Shown: positions 42,571 through 54,235 of the stretch, piece after piece
How the letters are laid out: every line of letters starts with the position of its first letter
How positions within the stretch are numbered: position 1 is the first letter of the stretch
From: Vigna angularis
Lineage: Eukaryota > Streptophyta > Magnoliopsida > Fabales > Fabaceae
Length of the DNA stretch: 64,000 nucleotides
NCBI RefSeq assembly: GCF_016808095.1
Contig: NC_068979.1
Coordinates: forward strand, 14,206,001 to 14,270,000
Direction of reading: 5' to 3'
The notes under the pieces: model-generated
The model's input: the letters and a program-made list of their open reading frames with translations, nothing else
Database searches by the model: none
Told to the model about the DNA's origin: nothing
Program-made: the position numbers and the translations under genes

Positions 42571-42817
42571 TGCCTTCGACTTCTCTTTTTGCACTCTTTC
42601 TTGTCTTTTCTAATGTCACTTCTCTCCTTCTTCACTCTTTTCACTAAATTCACCTTAAAACCTGCACAAAAACACTCAAATCAAGCATAAACCTGTCCAG
42701 CTCTCTTATTTCTGAAAATATAGATAAAAGCATTGATTTCAAGCTAGTTTCTAAGTCTAAAGGTTGCTTTTAGTATCAATTTTAAGCATGAAAATAACAG
42801 TTTTTCAACTGTTATCA

Positions 42818-42988
42818 ATTACTTATCAAACAATCACAGTTAATAGCAAACCATCACACAAACCAGGTGTTCAATAGAGTACATCAAACCCTAATCTAAA
42901 AACAAAAACAAATAAGTTCAGAAAACTTAAACCGCAAAAGCATAATCATATGATAGCATTCATCAGTAAATGCTATCTCAGCTCCTCA
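42818..42988 (-). other. E3 3' UTR, proximal part
   Basis: Continuation of 32605-33706 on the other side of E2; it begins with the ATTAC duplication. No gene. Confidence 0.8.
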
Positions 42989-44215
42989 TCAATCTGAGCT
43001 GTCCTCTGTATCTTCCTCTTCCTCCTCATCTTCATCTTCATCAAACGCATCCTCCTCCTCATCTTCATCTTCTTCCATATCTCTAGCTGAAGCTTCAGCT
43101 GCTTCAGCTCCTCCATGCAATGGTTCTTCTGGCCAAGCTACCACATTATGGAATTCGTCCATAGTCCACCTGTGTGCTGGAGGGGTATCATACATCCCCA
43201 CTATCATCTCGGCCGTGGCCACCTGCCCTCTGTGGATGGACTGCAACTGAGCACCTATAAGAGACATATACATGTCCCTCATTTTGAATGGTTCTGCTTC
43301 ATGTGTATCCGCAGACGTCCGGCTCTATGCTGGCCCTCTACGAGCCTGGCGTGGTGGAACTGGCTGAGCTGCCTCCTCACCTCCACAGTACTGTCTGTAA
43401 TAGGCCTCATCTATAGCTTTTCTTGGCCTCTCAAATGGTGGAACAGAAGTATCCACCCTAGCTTGTTTGCAAAGGTGAGTGATCAAAGAAGGATGTCCCA
43501 GTGGTGCTTTGTTGTTTGAGGTGTTAGCACACATACTGATCTCATCAGCTATCACCTGCCCAATATTGACATTCAAATTTCTGATAGCACAGTAGATGAA
43601 TAGTGCCCTGCTGAGAGTAATATCTGACACATGTGAACATGGCTGGATGTTGGCATGAGAAAATGCCATCCAATACTTTGCAAGAGGATTCAAATCTGTC
43701 CTCCTAATGTTAACCACCGCGCCAGATCTATTCCTTTGGAAGTGTCCTCCAGGTATACACAGTACTCTCTCAACATCCTCAAAGTCAGCACCTTCCTCCA
43801 TGCTAAGAGCAAACTGACATTGCTCACCAGCCCACACAGTATCCAGGAAGTTGTTGATAGAATCAGGATCAAACCTGATAGCATGGCCTCTGACATATCC
43901 CAAATAATGCTCAGCTGGATGACCACCAATCTTCTTTGCATTGGTGTAGAATTCCTTGACCACAGCTATGTTGGCAGGTGCTGGATAAGTGGCTAGCTTT
44001 CCCCAATCATTCCCTAACACTTGCTCTCCAAATTGAGGACCTAAGTTAGGTATCATTCCAACCTTTCTCTCCATTAGAAGTCTTCTGTCCTGAACCACCC
44101 TAAAGTGCTTCTCATGTTTCCTAGAGAGGAACCTGCCATTATGGGGCTGCTCTGGTTCCTTTTCCTTTCTCTTGGTTGCCATGGTTTTCAATCTCTTTCC
44201 TGAAGAGGATGCCAT
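42989..44215 (-). pseudogene. ORF2 of E3, one premature stop
   Basis: Colinear with E2 ORF2 from ATG 44215 (MASSSGKR). A TAG at 43325-43327 replaces the CAG found in E2 after ARRGPA, removing the last ~110 codons including the acidic tail. The rest stays in frame. The acceptor-like TGCAG ahead of the ATG and the donor at 44619 are both conserved. Because E3's LTRs are nearly identical, the stop is probably recent. Confidence 0.88.
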
Positions 44216-44217
44216 TC

Positions 44218-44619
44218 CTGCATTCAAAACACAAACCAAAACCACAGAACATGATGTTAATCATTAGTAAACACAGAACACAACTCCTTTCGAAGCTAAA
44301 CCACCGCTGAGGGCCAGAATTTCCCCTCAGCGCCACCAGTACCACACGCAAAACCAGAAAAACCAAATCTGGCAGAGTGCCGCTCAGCGGTAAATGCCGC
44401 TCAGCGGTGACCTGCAGATTTTTGCAGATCTCGTTTTAAAACTGTCCTAACTCCACCCAAATGCAATTTTCAGTTTTCCAGTTCATAATCAAGCAGTTTA
44501 ATCGGTTCAAATATCAAGTATATCATCAAATCATGCATAGAAATCAAAATTCCTAACTATTCATGCTTTGACAATTCAAATTCAAGAACCCTAGAATGAA
44601 CCAAATGCATTTTACTTAC
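44218..44619 (-). other. candidate intron upstream of ORF2 (E3)
   Basis: GTAAGT at 44619-44614 and TGCAG ending at 44218 (minus), matching the E2 signals. No gene inside. Confidence 0.5.
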
Positions 44620-45123
44620 TTGGGTGGAGATGCTAGATGATATGAGGATGCTTCCAAACTAGAATGCTCTCTTCCAACCCCAAACTTTGATGGCACACTA
44701 GTGTAAAAGTGAGTGGAAGAGAAATTTTTCTAAGAGGGAAGAGTAAAAAGATGTGTGAAACCTAAGAGAAGATATGTGGAAGTGTTTGTGCAGAGAAGGG
44801 CTTGAAAGAATGTAAAAACGCGCAGCTTAGGGTTTAAAAATACCCCAATGGGCTCGGGTTCCGCTAAGGGGAACTTAAGCCCATCTGCGATAGTACCGCT
44901 CAGCGGTAATTGCCGCTCAGCGGCACTTTCGTGATGTGCCCTTCTCCTTCTTTTCTTGACCTACGTGCCTTCCTAGCATACCCCTCATAGATTCCCTGCA
45001 ATTCAATGTTAAAAATGCTTATGCAAATCCTAACTAAAAATAAACAAACAAAAACAATCAATCAACTGGGTTGCCTCCCAGGTAGCGCTTGTTTAACGTC
45101 ACGAGCCTGACCCAAAATCCACC

Positions 45124-45231
45124 AACACCCATCAGTAGGTGTTTCAAACTTACCAGCACCCATCAGTAGGTGTTACAAACCTAGTATCCTTCAGTAGATA
45201 CTTAACCACCTAGCATCCTTCAGTAGATGCT
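45124..45231 (-). ncRNA. covarying hairpin cluster (E3 copy)
   Basis: Hairpins at 45124-45143, 45155-45174, 45183-45202 and 45212-45231. One of the five E2 hairpins is missing: a deletion has fused the 5' arm AGCACC of one unit to the 3' arm GGTGTT of the next, leaving a stem with a wobble pair in RNA. Confidence 0.7.
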
Positions 45232-45359
45232 AAATTCCACAAAATATTTACAGAATAATGTTCACAAATTAAACCAAATCAAAATTTAAAAGTTTATCAA
45301 TCACTGGGTTGCCTCCCAGCAAGCGCTCTTTTAACGTCATTAGCTTGACCCAATAAAGT

Positions 45360-47771
45360 TCATGTTCCATCTTCTGTATAGTTGATGTAGTCTTTCCACC
45401 AACTTCTCAACTGCTTCCTTTGGACTGTTTTGGTTCTTCTGGAATGTGGAGACTCTATCTCTATCATCTCCTTTTCTTTGAAGCCCTTCACAACCCACAA
45501 CTTGTTCTTGAGTCTCACAGGTGTGCCAAGTTGGAGTTTTCTTTTCTTCCAGTCCCTAGGAATCTCTTCTCCTTTTCCAGTTTCTTCTTCATCCTTGGGT
45601 ACCTGAAACAACAAACAATGGTTACCTGATACCTCAAGATTTTCATCTTGACTTCTAGTCATGGGTGCATCTCGAAATGCAGCTTTATAACTAGCCTCTT
45701 CCTCCTTTGCTTGTGTTTCATCTTTGAAGACATCCACCACCACTCTCTCCTCTCTGTCTTGGAGCACCACTATACCTTCATGTACATCAATGATGGCCCT
45801 GGCTGTTTTCATAAACGGTCTTCCAAGTATGATAGGTATCTTCTCGGTCTCCATCTTCATCACCACAAAGTCTGCTAAAAACTGAAGTTTGCCAGCACAA
45901 ACTATAATATCCTCAGCAATCCCACATGGCTCCTTTGAAGATCCATCGGCCATTACTAGATTAACCTTTACAGGTTTCACTTTAACATTGCCAATTTGCT
46001 CCAGTAAAGAATAAGGTATCAAGTTAACACTTGAACCTAAATCAAGGAGAGCTTTCTTCACCTGTTTCTTCCCTATAGTGCAAGGGATAGAAAAACTACC
46101 TGGATCTGGTGCTTTAGGAGGGAATGACTCTTGCTTAACAGTTATACACTCCTTTGCCTCATCATCTCTACGTCTTTTCTTTGTAGAGATTTCTTCATTA
46201 GATTTAGTGTAAACCGTAATCTGTTGTAAAATCTGTTCCCAAGGTGCATCATTATCCACCATTTTGAATAATTCTGTGAAGTCTTGATGGAAAGGAAAAG
46301 TGCTTTTGCTCTCTATTTTTCTTCTTTCTTCTGTATCTAACTCAACTTTCTCATCATCAACACTCTCTACCACCTTGCACTCTTCTCTGGGGTTAACCTC
46401 AGTATTAGCCCCAAAATTTCTGTCGGGTCTTTCTTCCAATCGCTTGATAATCTGACCCATTTGAATCTCCCAATTCTTTATCGCAGCTTCAGTGCTCTTT
46501 TGAGAAGATTCTGTTTTCTGTATAAATTGATTAAGAGTTTCTTCCAACCTTGTTTGCCTTTCATTAAGCGCAGATAACTGTTGCCACAAGGTTGGTTGCT
46601 GCTGCTGCTTGTTATATTGATTTGCTTGCCCAGTTTGTCCTTGGCCAATGCTTGGATGTGGTTTCCACCCTTGATTGTAATTCCCTTGGCGGTATGGAAA
46701 CTGATTAGCCATGAAATTAACATCCTCCACGGCTTCCACTGGCAAAGCACATTGACCATTAACATGATGACCTCCACATAGTTCGCACAACTGGGTTTGT
46801 ACCTGTGCAGCAGATTTCAACTCTTTAGGTAATTGTGCAAGAGTTTTAGTTAGAGTCTCCAGCTGTTGAGTTAGAATTTTGTTCTGAGCTAGCAAGGCAT
46901 CATGGGTTTGTAATTGCAGAACCCCTCTTTGTTGCGTAGGGGCTCCTCTCTCACTGTGTAGCTCATTGTCACTTGTAGCCATATTTTCAATAATGTCAGT
47001 TGCTTCCTCTGGAGTCTTCCATTTGATATTGCCTCCAGCTGAGGCATCCAGCATCATCTTGGTTTGTGAACCAAGCCCTCCAAGGAAAGTTAGGACTACT
47101 TCTTGATCTTCGAAACCATGCGTGGGAGTTTTGCGTAACAAGCTTTTATACCTGTCCCATGCATGTCCAAGTGACTCCTCCATGCCCTGCTTGAAAGAAG
47201 ATATCTCTTGCTTGCCTTTGGTCACCTTAGATTGTGGAAAGTACTTGTTCAGAAATTTAGTAACCACTGCTTCCCACTCTGTGAAACTTTCTTCTGGAAA
47301 AGAGTTTAACCAAAGCTTAGCATTGCCCCCCAATGAGAAAGGAAACAAGCTAAGTTTGATAGCTTCGTCTGGCACCCCATTAATTTTGACCGTGTTGCAG
47401 ATCTCATTGAAAGTTGTAAGGTGCTCATATGGGCTTTCGTGAGATAACCCATTAAATTGATGACTCTTCACCAGTTGAATTAATGCTGGCTTGACCTCCA
47501 TGTTGGCTGCATTGACTCTAGGTCTAGCTATGCTGTTAAAGTGTTGAGGTCCAGCAATATTGGTGTAATCTGCAAGAGTTCTTCTAGCATTGTTATTCTC
47601 CATACTTCTTGTGCTGTGAACAGAACCTTGTGGTGATGATTGGAGGAGAGTTTCTGGAGAAGGGAAAAGTTCTCTGGACGTTCTGATTCTTCTCCTCCTT
47701 CTACTCTCGTCTAGCCCTTCAAAGAGTGGTTCTGTTGTTTTCTTGCTTCTAGTCCGAATTGCTTCCTGCAT
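45360..47771 (-). CDS. gag-pro: Gag-protease polyprotein of E3
   Basis: 803 codons from ATG 47771, almost identical to E2. Gag core, knuckle CELCGGHHVNGQC (one Asp changed to His), DLGSS protease and RKQLRSWW tail are all present and open. It is two residues shorter than E2 because of a small deletion in the linker after ESKS (near 46292). There is no pol downstream. Confidence 0.93.
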   Translation of the reverse strand: MQEAIRTRSKKTTEPLFEGLDESRRRRRIRTSRELFPSPETLLQSSPQGSVHSTRSMENNNARRTLADYTNIAGPQHFNSIARPRVNAANMEVKPALIQLVKSHQFNGLSHESPYEHLTTFNEICNTVKINGVPDEAIKLSLFPFSLGGNAKLWLNSFPEESFTEWEAVVTKFLNKYFPQSKVTKGKQEISSFKQGMEESLGHAWDRYKSLLRKTPTHGFEDQEVVLTFLGGLGSQTKMMLDASAGGNIKWKTPEEATDIIENMATSDNELHSERGAPTQQRGVLQLQTHDALLAQNKILTQQLETLTKTLAQLPKELKSAAQVQTQLCELCGGHHVNGQCALPVEAVEDVNFMANQFPYRQGNYNQGWKPHPSIGQGQTGQANQYNKQQQQPTLWQQLSALNERQTRLEETLNQFIQKTESSQKSTEAAIKNWEIQMGQIIKRLEERPDRNFGANTEVNPREECKVVESVDDEKVELDTEERRKIESKSTFPFHQDFTELFKMVDNDAPWEQILQQITVYTKSNEEISTKKRRRDDEAKECITVKQESFPPKAPDPGSFSIPCTIGKKQVKKALLDLGSSVNLIPYSLLEQIGNVKVKPVKVNLVMADGSSKEPCGIAEDIIVCAGKLQFLADFVVMKMETEKIPIILGRPFMKTARAIIDVHEGIVVLQDREERVVVDVFKDETQAKEEEASYKAAFRDAPMTRSQDENLEVSGNHCLLFQVPKDEEETGKGEEIPRDWKKRKLQLGTPVRLKNKLWVVKGFKEKEMIEIESPHSRRTKTVQRKQLRSWWKDYINYTEDGT

Positions 47772-48056
47772 ACACAAGAAAACAAAACCCTAGAAAAGAT
47801 TTGTTAGCACAAAAAGATATAGAAGAAGATATAAATTCAGAAGATAAAAAGATTTAGAAAATAGAAACAGATAGATAAAATAAAATAAAACCTAATCTAA
47901 AAAAATAAAATCTAACCTAATCTAAAAAGATAAAATAAAATAAGATCTAAACTAACCTAAAAGATAAAATCAAATAAAAACAGAAAAAATAAAAACAGAA
48001 ATTCAAAAAGTCAAAGATAATCAATAATCACACAAATTAACCAGTTAAACCACGAG
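47772..48056 (-). other. E3 leader, A/T-rich
   Basis: Short AAAATAAAAT-type repeats on plus between PBS and gag; shorter than in E2. Acceptor-like TGTATGCAG at the gag start. Confidence 0.6.
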
Positions 48057-48074
48057 TCCCCGGCAACGGCGCCA
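48057..48074 (-). other. primer binding site, tRNA-Asp type (E3)
   Basis: Identical to the E2 PBS, 6 bp from the LTR edge at 48081. Confidence 0.93.
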
Positions 48075-48080
48075 AAAACT

Positions 48081-49399
48081 TGATGGACAAATTTGTAAGC
48101 ACCAAAATATGATGTCACAAACTTGTTTCACAATCGGCAAGTATGACCGAATCGTTCAAGTAATAAACTTGGTAAGACCAAGTATCGTTCTTCCCAAAGG
48201 ACTCACGGCCTAGTTTAGTTATGTGATTTGTTGATTAGCTAAGACTTACAAACGAAATATTTAGATTTTAATATGCAAGACGAAAAATAAACATGTATGC
48301 ATGAATTGATCAATGGCAAAGACAAAAGATAAACACTTTCAATGGATTATATGAATGAATATGTTGTTGGGGGTCAATTTCATCTCATCCACTCTCATAC
48401 ATTTTAGGAATTCAACATTCAAATCATCATTGTTAATGCCACTCTCTAAAGTACCATTCCAGATGGCTTCTCCCTAATCAAATAGTTCATACAATTCCTA
48501 GCATTCCTAATGATTAGTTCATGAGTGCAGGAGCTTAACGACAACCAATATAATATTGTCAGTATAATATTGGGAGAAATTCCCCGGATCTAGACTTCCC
48601 CGTACGTGTCCGTATCGACAAAACCAATAATCATGCAATAGAATGAGTTAAACAATGCAAGCATTGAGCAAAGAGGAAAAACCCTAACTAATGATGAAAG
48701 AAAGCATAAGTCTTAGATTAAGATGCAAGCATAAATTCCATATATGAGAGCTTCAAGAGATTACATTGATTCCCCAACAAACATACAAGGTTTAGTTCAC
48801 CATCTTCATGGTGAACCTAGATGAACAATAATGAAAGAATGAAAGATAAAACCCTAGAAAGGTGAAGAGGTAGCCTGAGCATCCAAGATCCTCCTTCAAA
48901 GGGGTGGAAGAGAGAGAGTGTTTGCCTCGTTTCTGCCAAAGATCCCTAACCCTAGGACGTGCAAGCCCTTATATACTAATCTAGAGTTACAAAAGATTAC
49001 AAAAGCCCAAGCCCAAAAAGTGCCGCTCAGCGGTATTTACCGCTCAGCGGTGGTTGCGCGTCTTCTTTCTTCCCCTCAGCGGCCATTCTGCCCCTCAGCG
49101 GTTCCAACGTGACTCCTTGAGTGCCGCTCAGCGGTAAATTACCGCTGAGCGGTGCCTTCGACTTCTCTTTTTGCACTCTTTCTTGTCTTTTCTAATGTCA
49201 CTTCTCTCCTTCTTCACTCTTTTCACTAAATTCACCTTAAAACCTGCACAAAAACACTCAAATCAAGCATAAACCTGTCCAGCTCTCTTATTTCTGAAAA
49301 TATAGATAAAAGCATTGATTTCAAGCTAGTTTCTAAGTCTAAAGGTTTCTTTTAGTATCAATTTTAAGCATGAAAATAACAGTTTTTCAACTGTTATCA
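48081..49399 (-). repeat. 5' LTR of E3 (1319 bp)
   Basis: Full-length partner of 31303-32604, with the complete palindrome cluster (first pair near 49022 and 49039) and the TATA box at 48967-48975. Confidence 0.95.
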
Positions 49400-50964
49400 C
49401 ACAATTGCCAAAAGAGTTAAAGACTGTTGTACAAGTTCAATCATAGTTGTGTGAATTGTGTGGAGGTGACCATGTTAATGATCAATGCGCCTTTCCAGCA
49501 GAAGCTTTGGAGGATGTTAACTTCATGGCCAATCAATTTTCGTACCGTTAGGGGAATTTCAATCAAGGGTGGAAACCACACCCAAGCATTAGTCAGGGAC
49601 AAAGTGGGCAAACTGGGCAATTTAACAAGCAACAACAACAACCAACTTTATGGCAACAGATTTCTGTACTTAATGAAAGGTCCACAAGGATGGAAGAAAT
49701 TCTTCATCAATTTATACAGAAAACTGAATCTTCTTAAAAGAGTACTGATGCTGCTATTAAGAATTTGGAGATTCAAATGGGTCAGATTACCAAGCAAGTG
49801 GAAGAAAGGCCTAATAGAAATTGTGGGGCTAATACTGAGGTTAACCCCAGGGAAGAATGTAAAGTGGTGGAGAGTACAAATGATGAAATAGTTGAGTTAG
49901 ACAAAGAGAAAGAAAAAGGAGAGGACGAAAAAGAAAAGAGAGAAAAGAGAGAAAAAGAAAAAGAAGAGAGAAAAGAGAATGGAGAAAGAAGAGAGATAAA
50001 GAGTAGGGATATGTTTCCTTTTCCAATAAATCATGAGAAACAATTTGATTTTACAAAATTTTTCAATATGGTGGACAATGATGCACCTTGGAAGGAGATA
50101 TTACAGCATATTGCAGTTTATACTAAACCTGAGGAAGAAGTCTTTACAAAGAAAAGACGTAAAGATGAATATACAAAGAAGTATACAACTGTTAAAAAGG
50201 AGCCATTCCCTCCAAAAGCAAAAGATCCTGGAGGATTTTTCATTCCATGCACAATAGGGAAGAAAAGGATAAGAAAAGCTTTACTTGATTTTTTAGGATC
50301 AAGTGTTAACATGATACCTTATTCTTTACTTGAACAGATTGGTGATGTGGATGTGAAGCCTATAAAGGTTAACTTAGTAATGGCAGATGGATCCTCGAAG
50401 AAACCCTATGGAATAGCAGAGGATATTATAGTTTGTGTAAGCAAACTACAGTTCTTGGCAGACTTTGTGGTGATGGAGATGGAGACCAAAAAGATACCCA
50501 TTATTCTCGGAAGACCGTTTATGAAAACGGCCAAAGCCATCATTGATGTGAACAAAGGTATAGTGGTGCTCCAAGACCGAAGAAAGGGTTGTTGTAGATG
50601 TCTTCAAAGAAGAGAGACAGATGCAGGAAGAAGAAGCTAGTCATAAAGCTGCATTTCAAGATGTACTCATGACTAGCCCTGAAGATGAAAAGCTCAAGGT
50701 TAAAGGTAAACATTGTTTGTTGTTTCAGGTACATGAAAAAGCAAAGATTGGCAAAGGAAGAAAAGTTCCTGATGACTGGATGAAAGAACAACTACAACTT
50801 GGTACCCTTGTGAGATTCAAAAACAAGTTGTGGGTTGTGAAGGCTATAAAGAAAAGGAGATGATAGAGATAGAGTCTCCATATTCTAGAAGAGTCAAAAC
50901 AGTACACCAGAAGCAGTTGAGGAGTTGGTGGGATACGAACATCAACCTTGAAGAAGGAACTTGA
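49400..50964 (+). pseudogene. gag-pro: gag-protease of E1, second part
   Basis: Resumes after the CACAA duplication. It shows the knuckle CELCGGDHVNDQC, TAG 49445 just before it, TAG near 49550 within YR.GNF, a TAA near 49735, the E/K-rich linker, and the protease (IPCTIGKKRIRKALLDFLGSSVNMIPYSLLE, where an extra Phe codon breaks the DLGS active-site spacing). A 2-nt deletion near 50580 shifts into the tail frame, and a further shift near 50850 precedes RKQ-LRSWW. Confidence 0.88.
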
Positions 50965-52942
50965 ACTTTATTGGGTCAAGCTAATGACGTTAAAAGAGCA
51001 CTTACTGGGAGGCAACCCAATGATTTAAGAACTTTTAATTTTTGTTTTGGTGATGTAATTTTAAACTTTTGGGTATTTTTGTTTTTGTTATAAGTTTGTT
51101 ACAGGGTTTGCATCTACTGATGGATGTTAGGCGAAAGAGTATCTACTGAAGGATACTATGTTTGTATACACCTACTAATGGGTGTTGGTAAGAAAGATTT
51201 GCACCTACTGATGGGTGTTGGTGGATTTTGGGTCAGGCTCGTGACGTTAAACAAGCGCTACCTGGGAGGCAACCCAGTTGATTGATTTTATCTGTATTGT
51301 TTGTTTTGATCCTGTTTTAGTTGCATAATAGGGTTGTGCATGAGTGATCTGAGAATTTTATTGTAGGGAGCCAGTGAGGGGTATGTTTAGGACGCATTTA
51401 GGTTAAGCTAAGGAGAAGGAGAGTACTTCCCGTAAGTGCCGTTGAGCGGCAAACTACCGCTGAGCGGTAGTGTCGCAGACTGGGCTTAGGTTGCCCCTTA
51501 GCGGAACCCGATCCCATTAGGGTATTTTTACACCCTAAGCTACGCCTTAGTTTCTCTTTTCATACTCTTCTCTGCACAAACACTCCTACATACTCTTTCA
51601 AAGGATCTCTACAACTTTTCCCTCACCCCTCTTGAGAAAATCTTCCATTCACTCACTTTCTCACTAGTTTGCCATCTACGTTTGGGGTTGGGAGAGAGCA
51701 TCATGGGGCTGAGTTTTTTTTCAAAGCACTAAAGTAGGATTTGTTTTATTATTTAATTATTTATGTTTTAGAATAGGGTTTGATGTACTCAATTGGAAAC
51801 TTTATCTGTTATGATGGTTTGCTTATGATTGTGAATGTTTGATAAGTAATGCTTGATGATGCTTTTATATAGATTGATGTTGAGATGTGCACATTACATG
51901 CTTATACAGGTGGTTCACAAGCTTTGTGAACAAATGCAAGTTATTGTGATTGTGATTGTCATATTAGGCAGGATGTGTATGTCAAATGTGAATGAGCTTA
52001 TATGTGAGGTTTTGAGCTCCAGAGTTTTTGTGATTGAGTGCTATTACTTTGGAAGCATGAATAACTTTGCCCAGGTTTTCTATGATTGAATCAATTGCTT
52101 GTTTGCATTATATGATCAAGGTCGTTTGTTGGTAACCCTTATATTAGCCAAAGTGCATGAAATGAGCCACTAAAAGAGAACACTATGTGTTCTATCCTTT
52201 GAACCCTTAGCCTTGAACATGATTTGAAAACCCTTGTTGAAAAGCTTTACCTTGAGTTAAGTAGAAAATATTTTGTGGTATTGATAAATGTTCAAGTTTG
52301 GGGTTGTTGGAAATTGGAAAGGGAAATTGAAAGCATTGAGCTAAAAATTAAGAAGTAAATATGTGAAAAGCAAAAGAAAAAGAGAAAGAAAAGAAAAAGC
52401 AAAGCTCAATGCAAAAGAAAGTTGGGAATAAATAAGAATGATTGTGTCTATATGATTCTCTTAACTCAAGGGTTTTGTGATCTAGAAAAAACCAATTTTC
52501 TTGTTAGCCCAGCCACATTATAAGCCATTGAAAAGTCCTTGTGATGATGCATGCTTGTGAATTTATTTGATTGTGGTTAAATGAAAGGCAAAGTCAATTC
52601 ATGTGACATTGTGATAGTAGAGCGAATGAGTGATTACCTCTTATACACTTGTGTTTGAATGAAACACTTTACCTAGTGAGGAAATATTCCATGAGCATAT
52701 GAACATCCATGCTTAGTTGATTGATCATTCATGAAAAATAGCATTTGATTGAATAGTAAGTGACTTTGTGAACACCAAAGCATGTGCACATCTTGATTTA
52801 AATCTTTGTCATGAGTTTGATTGAAGTTTTTACTTATCTTGAAAAGAGGATTTTGAATGGAGTGAACCATTATATTGATTGGTAGAAGATTGAGTTACAT
52901 CTTATTTGCGTGAGGACAAGCAAAGTTCTAAGTTTGGGATTG
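50965..52942 (+). other. E1 non-coding region between protease and 3' LTR
   Basis: No ORF2. Contains the duplicated GGGAGGCAACCCA blocks (near 51008 and 51265), hairpins (51109-51219), a palindrome pair at 51439 and 51457 (18 bp apart), PPT-like TTTGGGGTTG at 51681 and 52297, and the terminal PPT at 52930-52942. At about 51690-51730, where E2 has its intron and ORF2, E1 runs straight into 3' UTR. Confidence 0.75.
51109..51219 (+). ncRNA. covarying hairpin cluster (E1 copy, sense strand)
   Basis: Hairpins at 51109-51128 (GCATC/GATGT, wobble), 51138-51157 (AGTATC/GATACT), 51167-51186 (ACACC/GGTGT) and 51200-51219 (GCACC/GGTGT, wobble), with loops TACTGATG, TACTGAAG, TACTAATG and TACTGATG. Even in this decayed copy pairing is largely kept. 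Confidence 0.65.
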
Positions 52943-54235
52943 TGATAATAGTTGAAAAACTGTTATTTTCATGCTTAAATTTGATACTAAAAGCAACTTT
53001 TAACACTTAGAAACTAGCTTGAAATCATGCTTTTGGTTATATTTTTGGAAATAAGAGAGCTGGACAGGTTTATGCTTGATTTCAGTTTTTTATGCAGGTT
53101 TTAAGGTGAATTTGGTGAAAGAAGTGAAGAAGGATAGAAATGGAATCAGAAAAGACATCAAAAAGTGCAAAAGGAGAAGCCACAACTATGGCTCAGCGGC
53201 AGTTTACCGCTGAGCGGCACTCAGGAACCCACGTTGGCTCCGTTGAGGGGTGAAAAAGCCGCTGAGGGGAGGAAAACAACTCACGCACTTACCGCTGAGC
53301 GGTAGTTTACCGCTGAGCGGCACTATTTTGGGCTTGGGCCTAATTTTCTATATTATTACGAACAATATATAAGCTTTAGGTGTTCCTAGGGTTTGTATCT
53401 GTGGTTGAGACGAAGCAAACACTCTCTTTCCCACCCCTTGAAGGAAGATCTTGGATGCTCAGGCTACCTCTTCATCTTTCAGGGTTCTATCTTCCATTCT
53501 TTCATTATTGTTCATCTAGTTTCACCATGAATATGGTGAACTAAACCTTGTATTGTTGTTGGGGAATCAATGTAGTCTTGTGAAACTCTCATATATGGAA
53601 TTAATGTTTTAACATCTTACTTCAAGATACATGCTTTCTTTCATCATTAGTTAGGGTTTTCCCTCTTTGCTTAATGCTTGCTTTGTTTAACTCATTCATT
53701 GCTATGATTATTGATTTTGTCGATATGGGAATGTATGGGGAGATGGGAATTTCTCCCAATAGCATATTGGTTGCCTTTAAGCTCCTGCACTTCAGAATTA
53801 ATTACTAGGAATGCTAGGAATTGTATGAACTCGTAATTAAGGATAGGCCTTCTTGACAAGGTAATTTAGAGAGTGGCATTAACATTGATGAAAAGATTGA
53901 TGAATTCCTAAAATATATGAGAGTGGACAAGATGAAATTGATAACCCCAACAACATACTCATCCATATAATTCATTACGTGTTTGTTTTACTCTTTTTGC
54001 CATTGATCAAACTCATGCATACATGTTTAATTATTGTCTTTTGCATTAAAACCTACAATCATTCGTTCACAAGTCTTAAATAATCAACAAATCAGATAAC
54101 TAACTAGGCCGTGAGTCCTTTGGGAAAACGATACTTGGTCTTACCTAGTTTTATTACTTGATACGATAAAGTCACACTTGCCGATTGTTAAACAAGTTTG
54201 TGGCGCCGTTTTCGGTGTTCATAAATTTGTCATCA
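52943..54235 (+). repeat. 3' LTR of E1 (1293 bp)
   Basis: Starts TGATAATAGTTG after the PPT, ends TTTGTCATCA. Palindrome pairs at 53189/53207 and 53292/53310 (18 bp apart), TATA box TATATAAG at 53366-53373. Confidence 0.92.

Larger units (their letters stand above)
33707..42817 (-). mobile_element. E2: intact, recent, pol-less family-A element (9111 bp)
   Basis: Flanked by ATTAC (33702-33706 and 42818-42822). LTRs of 1317 and 1316 bp show only a handful of differences by eye. Order on minus: LTR, tRNA-Asp PBS, U-rich leader, gag-protease (41114-38697), hairpin and palindrome region, intron-like segment, ORF2 (37512-36295), 3' UTR, PPT, LTR. No RT, RNase H or integrase core is present in either strand. 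All signs point to recent movement in trans. Confidence 0.96.
41502..42817 (-). repeat. 5' LTR of E2 (1316 bp)
   Basis: Minus strand TGATAACAG...TCCATCA. TATA box (minus TATATAAGG) at 42386-42394. The upstream U3 part carries six palindrome or half-palindrome sites of the CCGCTSAGCGG type (42442, 42459, 42491, 42510, 42543 and 42560). Confidence 0.95.
31303..49399 (-). mobile_element. E3: complete family-A element (-), host of E2
   Basis: Flanked by CACAA (31298-31302 and 49400-49404), inserted in E1 gag. LTRs are 31303-32604 and 48081-49399. Its own length without E2 is about 8.98 kb. It carries an intact gag-protease frame and an ORF2 with one premature TAG. The LTRs are almost identical except for a 17-bp deletion in the 3' LTR. 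E2 splits its 3' UTR between 33706 and 42818. Confidence 0.95.
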
